Assembly: GCA_950022655.1 (NCBI GenBank)
Contig: OX465584.1
Span: forward strand, 4,907,694-4,971,693
Direction: 5' to 3'
From: Alentia gelatinosa
Taxonomy: Eukaryota; Annelida; Polychaeta; Phyllodocida; Polynoidae
Length of the DNA: 64,000 bases
Shown here: in pieces, positions 30,260 through 42,022 of the stretch
How the letters are laid out: every line of letters starts with the position of its first letter
Position numbering within the stretch: position 1 is the stretch's first letter
The notes under the pieces: model-generated
Databases searched by the model: none
Seen by the model: only the letters and a program-made list of their open reading frames with translations
What the model was told of the DNA's origin: nothing
Translations under genes and position numbers: made by a program

Positions 30260-30540
30260 TGCCCCCCTCCCCCCACCCCCCCTGCCCCCCTAAGCCCCCC
30301 CCCCCCTCCCCTCTGAGACCCCCCACTGTCCCCCCACTTACCGCGCTCCGTAAAGCAGCCTTGACGCTGTTTGACTTTCCGCCCAGTCATTCTCTCCCCG
30401 TACCAGACGACAATTGCAACCCTTTTCCCGCCCTTTTTGTCCAAACCGATTTTTCTACTTCCGGTACCGCCCCCCCCCCTCCTCCTTCCCACGCCCCTGA
30501 GTCCTACCCCCCCCCCCCCTCCCCCCCACCCCACCTACGT
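30260..30540. repeat. C-rich tract and duplicated ~110-bp module
   Basis: C runs around a block with 'GACGCTGTTTGACTTTC', 'CCCAGTCATTC' and 'CCTTTTCCCGCCCTTTTT' (30350-30455). The same block recurs at 31530-31625 after another C-run. Open frames here are Pro-rich artefacts. Confidence 0.6.
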
Positions 30541-30589
30541 CTCATAGCCCGTATATATATAGTACAGCCACCCTCCATTCCGAACAAAC

Positions 30590-30915
30590 TGGCCCCTTAA
30601 GCGGGATGACCCTTAAGCGGGGTGACCCTTAAGCGGGGTTAAAATAAACTGAATACGAATTTCTGTTTGGTATTTTTTCTGGTCTGATTTACACATTGGT
30701 ATCGCAGATCCCTCAGTAAAACTTGAGAAATGTATCTCAGAAGCCTGGTTTTACTGTATAGTACAGTAAAACCCCGCTTCTGGGGACGGAAATTCTCCCC
30801 TATATCAAGAGTTTATTTTAACCCCGCTTAAGGGAACCTCGCCAAAAGGTACAATTACTTTGGTTCAGGATGCTTCTTAGTCCCGCTTAAGGGGTCACTT
30901 TGGGTTACTGTATCG
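30590..30915. repeat. 'CCCCGCTTAAG' repeats, pogo/Tigger-like ends
   Basis: 'ACCCTTAAGCGGGGT' repeats at 30590-30640, then TACAGTAAAACCCCGCTT at about 30760-30780 and 'TTTTAACCCCGCTTAAGGG' near 30820. CAGTAAAACC-type ends at TA dinucleotides resemble pogo/Tigger terminal repeats (inference). Similar pieces: 31250-31395, 36395-36455, 43985-44060, 46465-46655, 50795-50855. Confidence 0.5.
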
Positions 30916-31529
30916 ATATGTGATAAATACAAGGAAATATTGATGATTAGATGAACTTATAGACTGGTTCCCTGCCCCAATCAATGATGGGACAGGTAAC
31001 GCAGAACGCTGGTTCCCCGGTCATTTGCAGCAGAGGGAAGAACCAGCACAACCTTTCTCCATCAGGAGATTCCCAAATGACTTATTTACGCTTCTTTACA
31101 ATGAATGACAATACAACATTTAAATGTTTCTAAAAATCAAAGATAATATTTCTCTAAAAACTCACAGATTTTGCCAGCTGAATGCAATCCTGCAATGTAT
31201 CAGAAAAAAATGTGTAGAAGCCTGTGTAAGCGGACACACTCGGCTCTGGGCCAAAGTGTCTGCTTACGCAGGGTGTCCACTTACACGGGGTTAGAATAAA
31301 CATCCAATTCAGGGTCCATTCCAAGTAAAGGTGTCCGTTAACGTGGGGTGTTTGCTTACGCAGGGTGTAAGTTAGGCGGGGTTCTACTGTAGTTACCTGG
31401 CCTAATATCTGAGTGCACATTGACCAGGCTTCCAGGCTAATGAACATATGGCCCCAACCAGCTCCCTGTTCCCACTCTGCCCACCCCCCCCCCCCCACCC
31501 CCCGGCCGCCCCCACTCACCCCGCAACCT

Positions 31530-31625
31530 TGTCGCTGTTTGACTTTCTGCCCCGTCATTCCCTCACCGGAGCAGCCGACAATTGGACCCGTTTTCCCGCC
31601 CTTTTTTCCCACCGGTTTTTGTCGT
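31530..31625. repeat. second copy of the ~110-bp module
   Basis: 'GTCGCTGTTTGACTTTCTGC', 'CCCGTCATTCCCTCACCG' and 'CCCGTTTTCCCGCCCTTTTT' parallel 30350-30455 in the same order and orientation. Confidence 0.65.
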
Positions 31626-31649
31626 TGTGTTTATTCTTTTCTTTAATCA

Positions 31650-32400
31650 TGGCCGTCTCGGGGCGAGTCACTGGAGGGAGATTTCCGTATTATAAGATAA
31701 TCAGGCCGCTGTGGGAGGGGTGGGGACGAGGGGCGGGGTGGTATCGGGCATGCTACAGCCCTGGAGGGTCATATCGGGTTCCCTCCAAGCAAACACTCTC
31801 CAGGATGAGCTCTGACAACGATACTCGTGAAGCGAGCTTGGAGCACGTGCCACACTTACAAAACCTCCGTTTGGAGAGCGGTCGATATTAATTCATATCT
31901 CGCCTGGTCTCGTTGGCCCACGTGGACACGCGAGAATCTCACGAGAATCTACCTCTGATTATCGACATTCCACGGGAGATACGTGGCACACAGGCACGAG
32001 CTGGGAGAGTGATGGGAAGAGGAGAGGGGTCCAGGGGTCCGTTACATAAATGTTGAAATATGTGTGAAGAAACGAATGTCAGTTCATGATTGGAGGTAAA
32101 TGTACTAGATTCTATGAAGGTTAAACTGATATGTCAAATTGTACTGTACCAGGCCACTATGTATATAAATACTCATCTTCACCTTCATCTCTGTTTCTAA
32201 ATATGTAATGCTATAATTTCCAAATAAATGTTACGTAAGACAGTTGCAAGACGTTCAGGAAAATATCTTTATTTTGATTTCTTTTAAAAGCTTTTACCAT
32301 TTTTCAGGTCTGTTGCTAGTTAAGGTTGATCCTTCATAACAAAATGTCTTCCCTTATGATAAGAAAAAGGTAATTGATAAGAATTACAAAAGATGCCATA
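31650..32400. other. unassigned sequence
   Basis: Starts GC-rich and becomes AT-rich. No domain, RNA gene or repeat recognised. Confidence 0.35.
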
Positions 32401-32407
32401 GAATTCA

Positions 32408-32513
32408 GGGACCTGTTTCACTAGTTTCGTGACATGTCTGATGGCGTCTAGATGGTGTGTCCGGTTTCATAGACTTGTGACAGAAATGTCACGAAACTAG
32501 TGAAACAGGTCCC
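32408..32513. mobile_element. short MITE with ~25-bp near-perfect inverted ends
   Basis: GGGACCTGTTTCACTAGTTT and its inverse AAACTAGTGAAACAGGTCCC, each continuing into CGTGACA/TGTCACG. About 106 bp, AT-rich flanks, no ORF. Confidence 0.8.
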
Positions 32514-32514
32514 A

Positions 32515-33670
32515 GATAAACATATTTAGAAATCGCACTGATACTCCGATCGTGGTCACTATCGCCTGAGGTTAGTCCTTATCGTAATCGTTCTGAACTA
32601 CGCACTCGTCCGAGATTATGTTATAACTTCAATAATAAGGGTTTTGACTAGATATTGCAATAAGGTTTAACATGTGTGTAGAAACCGCAGATACAAAGCG
32701 AGATGGCGGTTGCTGGAAGTAAGAGTTAGAATAGATCGTCTGTATTAAGGAAGTGAACGATCACATGAGTTGCTAATGTAAGCAACGGCAGAGCATACCT
32801 CTGTGGTCGCTGCAGAGAGCAGCACTTAAGTACGAGGATAAGATCTAGTAGAGAACTGAGAGAAAGCCGCTCCTCACTGGAGGACGAGCTTGATTCTAGG
32901 CGCCGGAGGCTCCGCTCTGCCTGGAGTGGAGTCACCTGCTGTGAACGACTATCGCGTGAACATCATCATCTCTGTGAGTAACTTACAGACCGACGTGTAA
33001 GGAACTAACTCTCAATGGAGAGAGCACAGAGAGGATATATTGGACACAATGGAACAGAGTACTGAATGGACTAACATCAAGAAAGTGTGAAGTAAATAGG
33101 TGTGAATCGTGAAAGTCATATTTGTACTTGGGTATTGACTACGAACACAACATGGACGATGAAACGATAGCACAAAACTATTCAGGGATATGGATATAAC
33201 TAAGTATGATTGATTAATCTGGTTTGAACTATCATATCTAATGTGTGAAGATTGACATTGACTATTAGTCTGTACACTTACGAGTGACGATTGCTGTGGA
33301 CTTAAAATATAACATAATATGATATTGAGTGAGCACAATTGTAGTGCACCCACATAACAACATATCAATGGATTGCTTCTCAGGATATTATAGTTACCAA
33401 ATCATATTTCATTGTTTGTCTCGGGCCACAGAGATGTGAGGTCACCGTGTCGCTGTGGCCATGCCTATCGAGTTGAGTCTACCCTACTTAAGAACTCTTC
33501 AAGATTTTGGATAACAGAGACAGGAAGTTAGCTACCCTTCTAAGTCTAATTTACCCTATTTAAGACCCATACAACGGCGAAGTTCGGCCAATATCATTCT
33601 TAGTTTTAAAAAGACTACCCTGCTCATGGTAATAAGTATTTCTTTTCTCTTTGTCTCCCACCAGGTGCCG
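32515..33670. other. unassigned sequence
   Basis: 32730-33010 is a moderately GC-rich block ending in CTGTGAGTAAC, which could be a splice donor or part of a solo LTR. Neither can be shown. The remainder is AT-rich. Confidence 0.3.
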
Positions 33671-33675
33671 CTCAC

Positions 33676-33930
33676 GTACCCGGAAGTGATGGGGAACACT
33701 CAACACCACTTCCGGTTTGATCATCTTAGCAGACGACATTTGATCCGAGTGACGCAGTGATATGACGTCACGTCCACCAGCCATGCTCGACCATCAGAGA
33801 ACAAATAGCGAAAATTAAAAGTGAAAAAGTCCGGACAATGCCTCGATATATCAAATAACACTCTTGTGTAGAAAACATGCGTTCGTTTGTCGTTCGCTGC
33901 AACGCCGTTAGGTGGGACGCATGCGTAGTT
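33676..33930. promoter_or_regulatory. promoter-like cluster: inverted ETS pair, CRE, NRF1-like
   Basis: CCGGAAGTG at 33680-33688 faces CACTTCCGG at 33707-33715. A consensus CRE TGACGTCA lies at 33763-33770 and a GACGCATGCGTAG (NRF1-like) near 33916-33928. Facing ETS sites plus CRE are typical of bidirectional TATA-less promoters in animals. Possible transcripts on either side have no identifiable coding exon here; a 74-codon minus-strand frame (33784-33560) spans the sites but has no known domain. Confidence 0.4.
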
Positions 33931-34704
33931 TATCCACATGTTTACCAAATGTTCTCCATTTTCCATTCAATACTTTATAAAAACGTAAAGGAGATACCAT
34001 AGCACTGGGAGTAAAATGAAGACTGTGACAAAAAATTGCCTGATCTCTTTTTCAAAGACTGCGATTTTAAACAATATAGGCATTAATACAATACAAAATC
34101 GGTCTGTGATTTGAAATTGTTTTAGATTTTGTTTTTTAGCGTTGGGAACTATTTAGTGCGCTGGGTGGACGTGTGCATGTTTATAAGTAGGTACGGCGGC
34201 TGGTACTACTTTCTGAGTATTCATACTCCTCAAGGACAACGAATCATTGTATCTCATGAGACGATTATAAACAGAACTCCTTACAAAAATCTACTGTACA
34301 TGTGTATATTTCATTATATTTATAGAATATATTGTATGTTTTGTTATAGTTTCAGTTTTAGTTACCGTCGTTTTCCAGCAAGGCCATGGATGTTTCAAAT
34401 AGATAAGGGGATAGGAGCCAAACTGGAAAGAAAATTTAGCTACTCTTATTAAACGAACATATTTAACTATTCTATTTATTATTAACTATCGAGATTCATA
34501 TAACATATTTTTAATAAATGTGGTAGTCAAAAACCTATCTATATCTATCGAGGCGGTTTACAGATATACACCTGCATCCATGACTAAAGAAACACTGCAC
34601 ATGAAATAAAAAATATTCTGGGTCTAATATGTAAAATGACAAGTGGATCAATGCACACGCTTTTACACCACAACAAAGCACAGTCCACTCAGCTGCAGTG
34701 TAAA
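33931..34704. other. unassigned AT-rich sequence
   Basis: Nothing coding. A 107-codon plus-strand frame (34129-34452) is Tyr/Phe-rich in AT-rich DNA and is treated as chance. Confidence 0.4.
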
Positions 34705-35427
34705 GGGTGGCATCCACCAACCACGACAAGGCGGCGACAAGCGCTGACAAGAAAGTTCCAATCAGCGCTAGTCACAGCCTTGTTGTAAGAAAGGGGGCTT
34801 TACGACAGCATTGTCGGGGCGTGTCGGGAAGTGCATGCTCCACCAAAATTTCCTATCATAGACTCTTGCAACATGCTCCCGACACGCCATGACACTTCAC
34901 AACAAGGGTCCAGTCTACAGAAAAATCGAACATACTCGATGTTGCCAAGGCCTTGTCTGGAAGCTCCAGACAAGCTTCCAATCGTGGCCTTGTCGTGGCC
35001 TTGTCCAATCGTAGGCCAATTGTGGACCTTGTCAGGAACCCATTGCTCCTAAAGGGAGGCATCCACCAACCACGACAAGGCTACGACAATGGCTTTTGGA
35101 CAAGGTCCACGACAGGTCTATGACTGGAAGGGTCGTCGTGGCCACGACAAGGCTACGACTGGAAGCTTGTCGGGAGCCCTCCGACAAGGTTATGACAAAA
35201 TCGAACTTGTTCGATTTTCCCCACTACTGGACCTTTGTCGTGGAGTGTCATGGCATGTCGGGAGCGTGTCGCAGAGGCCCACGATAGAAAATTTTGGTGG
35301 AGCGTGCACTTCTGGACACGCCCCGATAACGCTGTCGCAGAGCCCCCCCTTCTCACGACAAGGCTGTGATTGGAACATTCTTGTCGGCACTTGTCGTAGC
35401 CTTGTTGTGGTTGGTGGACGCCCCCCC
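34705..35427. mobile_element. MITE family B, two adjacent copies
   Basis: First copy starts 'GGGTGGCATCCACCAACCAC' after TAA. A second start 'GGGAGGCATCCACCAACCAC' follows TAA at 35050-35052. The final end 'GTGGTTGGTGGACGCCCCCC' is followed by TTA (35428-35430). Central 'AAAATCGAAC' palindromes occur in both. Confidence 0.75.
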
Positions 35428-35429
35428 TT

Positions 35430-35940
35430 AAGGTAAACACATCAATAAAGAGAAGCCCGCCACACCAGCGGATTGGGCGCGAGTTGATTGAGTTACACCC
35501 CCAGCTGTGTGTCGGGTGTGGAGATGATTCGATGGAGACAGGCGAGAAGGTGTTGAGCGGAGAGGTCGGCCGAGAGTATCACACCCACCACCCGCTCATT
35601 CATCTCCAGTTAAAGGGGCTCTTCCATCTGACCGAATTCTCAGCCGAAGTATGATTCTGACAGGCTCTGATTTACTATTCGTGTACCATCGGTGTAATAG
35701 CCTAGTGAGATCAGTGCTGTCGGTCGCCATCGGCCACCATCGGCCGCCATCTGTTGCACTGTTCCATCATCCCGAAGTGCGCCGATTCTAGTACACCCAA
35801 ATTCCGCAACGATTTTTTACTGGTGGTGACCTCTGGTGACGATGCGATCGGAAAAAGGTCAGAGAATTCTAATATTTTGGGTATTATCGGCGGGGTGTCA
35901 GAATCTCAACAGATGACCTCAGAGGCTGCCTCGTATCGAC
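35430..35940. other. unassigned sequence
   Basis: Balanced base composition, 'CGGCCACCATCGGCCGCCAT' short repeats near 35735. No gene seen. Confidence 0.35.
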
Positions 35941-35944
35941 TCAT

Positions 35945-36078
35945 TACAGATGGCCCACTGTTGATAACCACTTATTGATGACCAACTATTGATGCATCAC
36001 TATTGATGAAACACTATTGATGGCCCAATATTGATATCCAGCTATTGATGGCACGCTATTGTTGATCCACTATTGAAA
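35945..36078 (+). repeat. ~17-bp imperfect tandem repeat
   Basis: 'CACTATTGATGGCCC'-like units (ACTATTGATG, GCTATTGATG) repeated about 8 times. Confidence 0.75.
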
Positions 36079-36299
36079 AACCCTAGTAAAATCCTCATAC
36101 GAAACCACCTCTGTTTAGCTAAATATAACTTACTGAAAAAAGGAATACTTTTGTAAACTGTTCCCCGACATACCTTTTAACACTTAATTTTACTCGAGCT
36201 TATCTGACATTTCGCATTATCTTGCGCCAGGAATACACGTACGCGATGTTAAATCTGTCCTCACTACTGTTAGTCTTCGTCTAACGCACTGAAAACCTA

Positions 36300-36556
36300 G
36301 AAATTATGAAAGGTATGTGTATTTAGTATCAAATTAAAGTTCCTGATGTCAGGGATGCATTAAATGTAGAGCCAGTAAAAATCTGGAAACCCTGCATAAG
36401 CAGCCACTTTGGCCCGGATCGGAGGGTGTCCACTTATGCGGGGTTTTACTGTATGTCTGCCCTCTTTGATATAGCAAAGCAAAAAAAAAAAAAAGCGCCC
36501 TCGTCATATTTTTCATGGTTTGGTGATGAGAAACAAGTTGTTTTTTTTAGGGGCCC
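36300..36556. mobile_element. partial element with empty site for a hAT-like insertion
   Basis: Matches 50340-50440 plus 50790-50966 without the 349 bp between them: 'AAAGGTATGTGTATTTAGTA', 'CAGTAAAAATCTGGAAACC', 'CTGCATAAGCAGCCACTTTG' and the end 'GGTGATGAGAAACAAGTTG'. The left end is not found. Confidence 0.7.
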
Positions 36557-36705
36557 AAAGGTGAGTGATCTTCTTTTTCTGGATGGTTTGTACGATTCCT
36601 GGATGTCTCGGCCCCTTTGGCACCTCGGCCCCCATACGGCACCTCAGTACTATCTTGGTTTCATATTTGGTTTTCTCTGGGGAAGAAAACAAACAGAAAA
36701 CCATT

Positions 36706-37030
36706 CCCTAACCCTATCCCTAACCCTACCCCTTTCCCTATCCCTAACCCAGCCCTAACCCTATCCCAAACCTTAAACCTAACCATATCCCTATCCCTAA
36801 CCCTATCCCTAACCTAACCCTATCCCTAACCCAGCCCTAACCCTATCCCAAACCTTAACCCTAACCATATCCCTATCCCTAACCCTTTCCCTATCCCTAA
36901 CCCAGCCTTAACCCTATCCCAAACCTTAACCCTAACCATATCCCTATCCTTAACCCTATCCCTATCCCTAACCCTATCCCTATACTTAACTCTTCGCTTA
37001 ACCTTAACCCTACCCTTAACCCTATCGCTA
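36706..37030 (-). repeat. interstitial telomere-like repeats (CCCTAA-rich)
   Basis: About 320 bp of CCCTAA, CCCTAT and CCTTAA variants, corresponding to TTAGGG on the minus strand. Degenerate, so not a functional end. Followed by 'CGGGTCGAGTTCTCC' repeats at 37070-37160. Confidence 0.88.
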
Positions 37031-37065
37031 ACTAGTCAGACCTTTCCTTCTATATCTGAAGTATC

Positions 37066-37160
37066 TGAAACGGGTCGAGTTCTCCAAACGATTCCTCCAA
37101 AACGGGTCTAGTTCTCCTGACAACTACGGGTCGAGTTCGTTTCGGGTCGAGTTCTCCAGT
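37066..37160 (+). repeat. 'CGGGTCGAGTTC' repeat
   Basis: Four to five imperfect copies beside telomere-like DNA. The same pairing occurs at 59600-59990. Confidence 0.75.
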
Positions 37161-37169
37161 AACCCTGCT

Positions 37170-37955
37170 AAGGGAGCGCGAAACGCGGCCGCGAGGGGGC
37201 CGAGATGACACCGCGAAACGGGGGCCGAGGTGTCGCAGGGGCCGAGACATCCGCTTATCATCTGTATCCACCTGCCGGCCTACAAGGAACACGTTTGTCG
37301 AGAAGTGGCGCAAAAAAAAAAGCGAAAAATCTAATAGAACTTCATTCGCCGATTATTTTTCTATATAGTATGTACGCAGCAATGGGGGGGGGGGGGGTTC
37401 GGGTCAAAATTTTCGGAAAATTTGCGTATGATCCTTCTTTGTTCTATTGCGTAGAAGATTGAGTGTGGAGGTGGGGGATCACAATTTAGGGAATTCATGC
37501 GTCCATACTTTACGGATGGCCCCATTGCCACTTGCAGATTTCTGACAGAAATGATTAACACTTTAAGGACGCTATCTATGGCTGAACTATACACTTGGGG
37601 ACGGCTACTAGTGACTATGTGCAGTTCTAGGGGACGGGGCATTGTCCTCTGAACTCAGAATTCGAAGGTTTATCATATGATATAATATGCTATTATTAAT
37701 ATTTTTATATCTATCATTTTGAATTAAAAAATATGATGTTACACCTACATTCTGTGAAAATTTCAAGTTAGTTGTTAAAATATCTCCTTTTGAAAAAAAA
37801 TTATATAGATATCCAGCAATTATATGGATATCCAGCAAATGATGCCCTAAGGAATCATCCGCCCTTAAAGGTTTAAAGATCGGTCGGTGCCAAATGTATC
37901 GGAAGCGCAAAGTCGGCAGGTGGGAACAGGCTTCATGGAGAAGCCTTTTCAGTAG
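37170..37955. other. unassigned sequence
   Basis: Includes a G-run at 37384-37397. No gene or RNA recognised. Confidence 0.35.
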
Positions 37956-37974
37956 ATCTCATACCGGAGACACA

Positions 37975-38180
37975 CCAAGCGATAAACGCAGCGATTTTCA
38001 GAATCGTCGACACAAAACGGCGTGTATGTGAGCTAATATTTCATATATTACCGGATTATTGTTTCTGATACGCTAAATTATTGGTGGGAGATATTACTAT
38101 GAAGCAATATTTCACATATATACCATTTTGTGTTGGCGATTCTGGAGATCGCTGCCTTGACTTGCTTGGTGTATCCTCGG
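37975..38180. repeat. imperfect long inverted repeat
   Basis: 'CCAAGCGATAAACGCAGCGA', 'GAATCGTCGACACAAAACGG' and 'TATGTGAG' return inverted as 'TCACATATATACC', 'TTTTGTGTTGGCGATTC' and 'GATCGCTGCCTTGACTTGCT'. Likely a MITE. Confidence 0.65.
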
Positions 38181-38679
38181 CTTTATAGACCCCTTCACTG
38201 GCAACAACTTCACCATCTCAATACATCCCCATCTACGCACTACAATACCGTGTCTGTAAGACCCTTCAATATGTAAATTATCAACGCTGGGCATGACCAC
38301 GCATGCGCCGATAGACATCACATGGTACACTTCCCTGGATGTCCTGTATGCATCAACAAAGGAAAAGGGAATGATTGAAAAAAAGTCATCGGTTCATTAT
38401 CTTATTATGGGAATTTTAATTCTGTACACATCCAATTTAAATTGATTCCTAGGATGAGTAGGTAAAGGAGACATTCATTCAGTACCAAAATATCTCCGCA
38501 AAGGGGAACGCATGTACATGTATATCATTTCTAGGCATACAGCCATCAGTTGTTATCTAGCAACTAGTCTCAGTTTTAATGATACAATGAAAAATGTTTG
38601 AAAATGCCAAACGAATTATCACGTAATGTTAAAAAAAAACCAGTCAAAGGATCAATAACCATTACACTGGTAATATAGG

Positions 38680-38857
38680 TTATTACTATACACCTATGGC
38701 CGAACATGTATGAAATACTGCCCGCTGCTAGGGGTGTAGTATAAATAATGTACGCGCCCGCTGTGACAGCGGGCCGTAGTGAATTGCAGTAGTCTTTGTG
38801 GTCTTTGTAAAGTTAATAAAAGGGCGTTTTAAATGACTGGGAGGTGTATAGTAATAA
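38680..38857. mobile_element. 178-bp MITE with 16-bp perfect inverted ends
   Basis: TTATTACTATACACCT at 38680-38695 and AGGTGTATAGTAATAA at 38842-38857. An inner GCCCGCTG...CAGCGGGC hairpin is also present. Confidence 0.75.
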
Positions 38858-38884
38858 GAAAACGTAGTGACTAAGCATGTACAG

Positions 38885-39410
38885 TGTCCGTTCTGGGTCA
38901 TTTGATGAAAAAATACGTATTTTCATCATCAAATGACCTCAAAAGGCCATCCGTACGGGCTCAGTAACCCCATTTTCTCATATTACAGTCATTTATCACT
39001 AGTTTCCTTTAGCTATAAGTTATTTCACAACGGCCGATTATGTGGCATAGTCATCGTATGACTCAAACAACCATCTGTCCTGTCTTGTAACCTTGTTTTG
39101 GCCAAACAGTAATATACACCAAGTTTTGAACTCATATCTAAATTAATTAATTAACCCTTTCCCTGCAGCACCCAGTTTCCCTGCTCAGCATTACATGACA
39201 GGCATTGCCTGCTCAAATGACCCTGCTACGGCAGGCACCTTTTGGGGGAAATAGCAATGTCATGTGATGTATCACGTGATTTAAGTAATTTACCTAGGTG
39301 ACTGATCATATTATTTTATACCAAATCGAAGGTAAATATGGCTCTAATATATTTTCAAAATTTCTTTTAAATCAAACAATTATTTTTTTACCTATTATGA
39401 ATTTTGTATA
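38885..39410. other. unassigned; small palindrome at start
   Basis: GGTCATTTGATGAAAAAATA / TATTTTCATCATCAAATGACC palindrome at 38896-38935, followed by 'GGGCTCAGTAACCCCATTTT', a motif also seen near 29320 and 61005. The rest is unassigned. Confidence 0.45.
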
Positions 39411-39419
39411 CAAGCATCA

Positions 39420-39852
39420 ATGATGCCTCTAAGATGCCTGGAGGCATCTTCCTTTCGTAGCCAGGGGAATGCCTGGAGGCATCTTCCTGCCATAGCAAGG
39501 GGAATGCCTGGAGGCATCTTCCTGCCGTAGCAAGGGGAACACCTGGAGGCATCATGCTGCCATAACCAGGGGAATGCCTGGAGGCATCTTACTGCCGTAG
39601 CCAGGGGAATGCCTGGAGGCATCTTCCTGCCGTAGCCAGGAGAATGCCTGGAGGCATCTTCCTGCCGTAGCCAGGAGAATGCCTGGAGGCATCTTCCTGC
39701 CGTAGCCAGGGAATGCCTGGAGGCATCATGCTGCCATAGCCAGGGGAATGCCTGGAGGCATCATGCTGCCATAACCAGGGGAATGCCTGGAGACATCATG
39801 CTGCTGTAGCCAGGGAATGCCTGGAGGCATCTTGCTGCCGTAGCCAGGGGAA
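39420..39852 (+). repeat. 35-bp minisatellite, about 12 units
   Basis: Unit combines GCCTGGAGGCATCTTCCTGC with CGTAGCCAGGGGAAT. Each unit holds the palindrome TGCCTGGAGGCA. The 75-residue minus-strand frame is a repeat artefact. Confidence 0.93.
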
Positions 39853-39854
39853 TG

Positions 39855-40780
39855 ACCTACTCTATAATTCACAAGAAGTCTGAAGGATCATAATCACTGT
39901 TTATTTGTCCATGTTCGATGTCTGCTTTGTTCAGAAGTTGTTTAATACAAGGAACTAGGAAGAATGACAATGACATATGTACAGCGATCGCATGTTCCTA
40001 TTAATCTGAAAGAAGAGGTAAAACTAAGTATAGAACCAGGTGTGTAGCGAATTCCTCTCAGATCTTTTAGCAGGATTTGCTTTATCAAGCGATCTTATAT
40101 TTAGAAGAGTTCAAAAGTCTTGGCCGTCAGATGTTGTTGTGCAGAGGTATTCTTCTTAAGGAGAGAAATGCCAATCAATATTCTTTGTCTTTGATTAATC
40201 GAGTTCAATATTCTTAAAGCTTGTTTCCATAGCCGACGAAAATGGCACCGACGTATGAAAGGCATATCGGACAATTTGCCTTGAAAATTAAAACTCATGT
40301 CAATTTCCTGAAAATTGATATGATAATCTCTCAATGTTGTAGAACGCATAGCCAACTTAAAAATCGCGGTTCACCGTGCTAGTTTTTTTTATTTATAGAA
40401 TTATATGATAATTTTGTAATAGAATATATATTCAAAAAAAGTAGTTTTTACATAGAAAAATATTATTCCTCAAACTTTCACAGAATATAGTATATGTATA
40501 GTACTACCTATTTAGGTTTTAAAATTCATAGGTCACCGTCCTTGTTTTTTAATAAATTGAAAAAACTCATATTTTTCAGTATGTTTCTAATGTAAATCAA
40601 GTAATTGTAAATTGACATATTTTACATATTAAGATTGGATAAACTGGCAAAAAATGTTAAATTTACTCATTTAGAACCAGAATTAATCCCAAGAAACCAG
40701 TTTTGACTGATGATTGATAAGATTTAAAAGTAACCAGGTGGCGCCTCTGCGTGCCTTTAAAGTCTGTCAGTGATGACATT
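39855..40780. other. unassigned AT-rich sequence
   Basis: No coding, RNA or repeat signal recognised. Confidence 0.4.
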
Positions 40781-40784
40781 GAGT

Positions 40785-41097
40785 GAAAGCCCGACTATTT
40801 GGCACCGATATGAAGTCGGGAACCACCGATAGAATTTTTTGTGGAAACTAACGCTAGTTCAGCGAATGGAAACGAGACTTGCAGAGAATGCTCACAGATG
40901 AGTTTTGCATAGGTCATGTACCAATGCCAAATAAATCTGTTTGTACCCAGAAAATACAGTAGAAACAGTGCATACAATGCATACAATGCACCCTCCCCGA
41001 TAAATTGATACTGATATACAGTCCGTGGCACCACGACAAACGTTTAAAGGGACTCAAATAATCGGTGCCATTTTCGTCGGCCAATGGAAAAAGGCTT
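40785..41097. repeat. 'CCATTGG' family MITE remnant
   Basis: 'GCACCGATATGAAGTCGGGA' at the left and 'TTTTCGTCGGCCAATGGAAA' at the right resemble the element at 14623-14911. Ends are eroded. Confidence 0.45.
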
Positions 41098-41284
41098 TAT
41101 GCATCGGTTTCATAGAAGCAGTAAAAGACATTGGCTGATTGTTCGACACTGATCTATAGTCGAGACTGACATAATCAAAACGCTTTCATTTTGTCAGTGA
41201 TCCTGAAGGTTTTAATGTGAAAGATAAATCGGTATGTGAATGGAGAATACAATGCACCAGCACCAATTATTTTATACCGTCTCA

Positions 41285-41633
41285 CCCAGCATTAACATTA
41301 GACAATTAAATATGTGGCGACTGTAGATCGTTGGGTGGTGGCAATGTCCACCGCAAAAGTCGCCGAGCTCAGAATGTCCCTGATCGTTTACACTGATGAC
41401 ACAGAGTCTCCGCCCATCTAGACGACCATTTCAAACAGGCTTGAAACAGTCGGCGGCGGGTCTGAAAGTCGTCAGGTGGTGCCAAATTGCGTAATCAGAC
41501 ATAATCAGACGATCTACAGTTGCCACGTCTTGGCGTTTTCATGAGACGATTTCTAGCTTTCTACCACTGAAAATCGTCAGGAGGTGCAAAATGCTGGAAT
41601 CGCTGCCAGAATCGTCTAGTGTAAACGCAGGGT
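41285..41633. mobile_element. MITE family D, longest copy
   Basis: Starts 'CAGCATTAACATTAGACAAT' and ends 'AATCGTCTAGTGTAAACGC'. Interior shares 'AATGTCCACCGCAAAAGTCG' with 18040-18060 and 'AAATCGTCAGGAGGTGCAAA' with 18285-18305. Confidence 0.65.
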
Positions 41634-41639
41634 TCCGGT

Positions 41640-42015
41640 GTCCCATCACCAACAGAATTCTGGTCACTCTAAAAGTCTGTTTATGGGTACATTTTCTATC
41701 GGCCGATTATTCGCCACTGATCTGCAATATTTGTGTACTCTCTTTAAACATATCAAACAAATTTTGTAGTGATGGATGGAAGCCCATGAAGGCGAATTGT
41801 TGTCAATATAAAAAAAAAATAATAATAATAATTTTTGAACCACCAATTGATTATTTAAGAATACTGAATACAAGATCAGTGAATGGAAACAGCCCGACAA
41901 TGAAGCCACCACCGACTTGGTCAAAGACTGACAGAATCAAAGCACTCCGATTTCACGAGGCTGAAAATGAAACCAATTAAACCAGTTAATTGCAGGACCC
42001 ACAAGGCAGTCTGAC
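41640..42015. other. 'CCATTGG' family remnant and unassigned sequence
   Basis: 'CTATCGGCCGATTATTCGCC' and 'GTGAATGGAAACAGCCCGAC' are remnants of the CCATTGG family. A TAA microsatellite lies at 41819-41833. Confidence 0.4.
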
Positions 42016-42022
42016 ACCATGG

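Noticed and set aside
32730..33010. Solo LTR or first exon
   Set aside because: Composition differs from flanks and a GTGAGT-like donor exists, but no paired end, target duplication or coding frame supports either.
33560..33784. 74-codon minus-strand frame starting with ATG
   Set aside because: Runs across the ETS/CRE motif cluster; no recognisable domain and no clear donor.
36706..37030. True chromosome end
   Set aside because: Telomere-like repeats are degenerate and flanked on both sides by ordinary sequence.
39395..39622. Minus-strand frame with repeated 'MPPGIPL' units
   Set aside because: Produced by the 35-bp minisatellite; no start context or conservation evidence.
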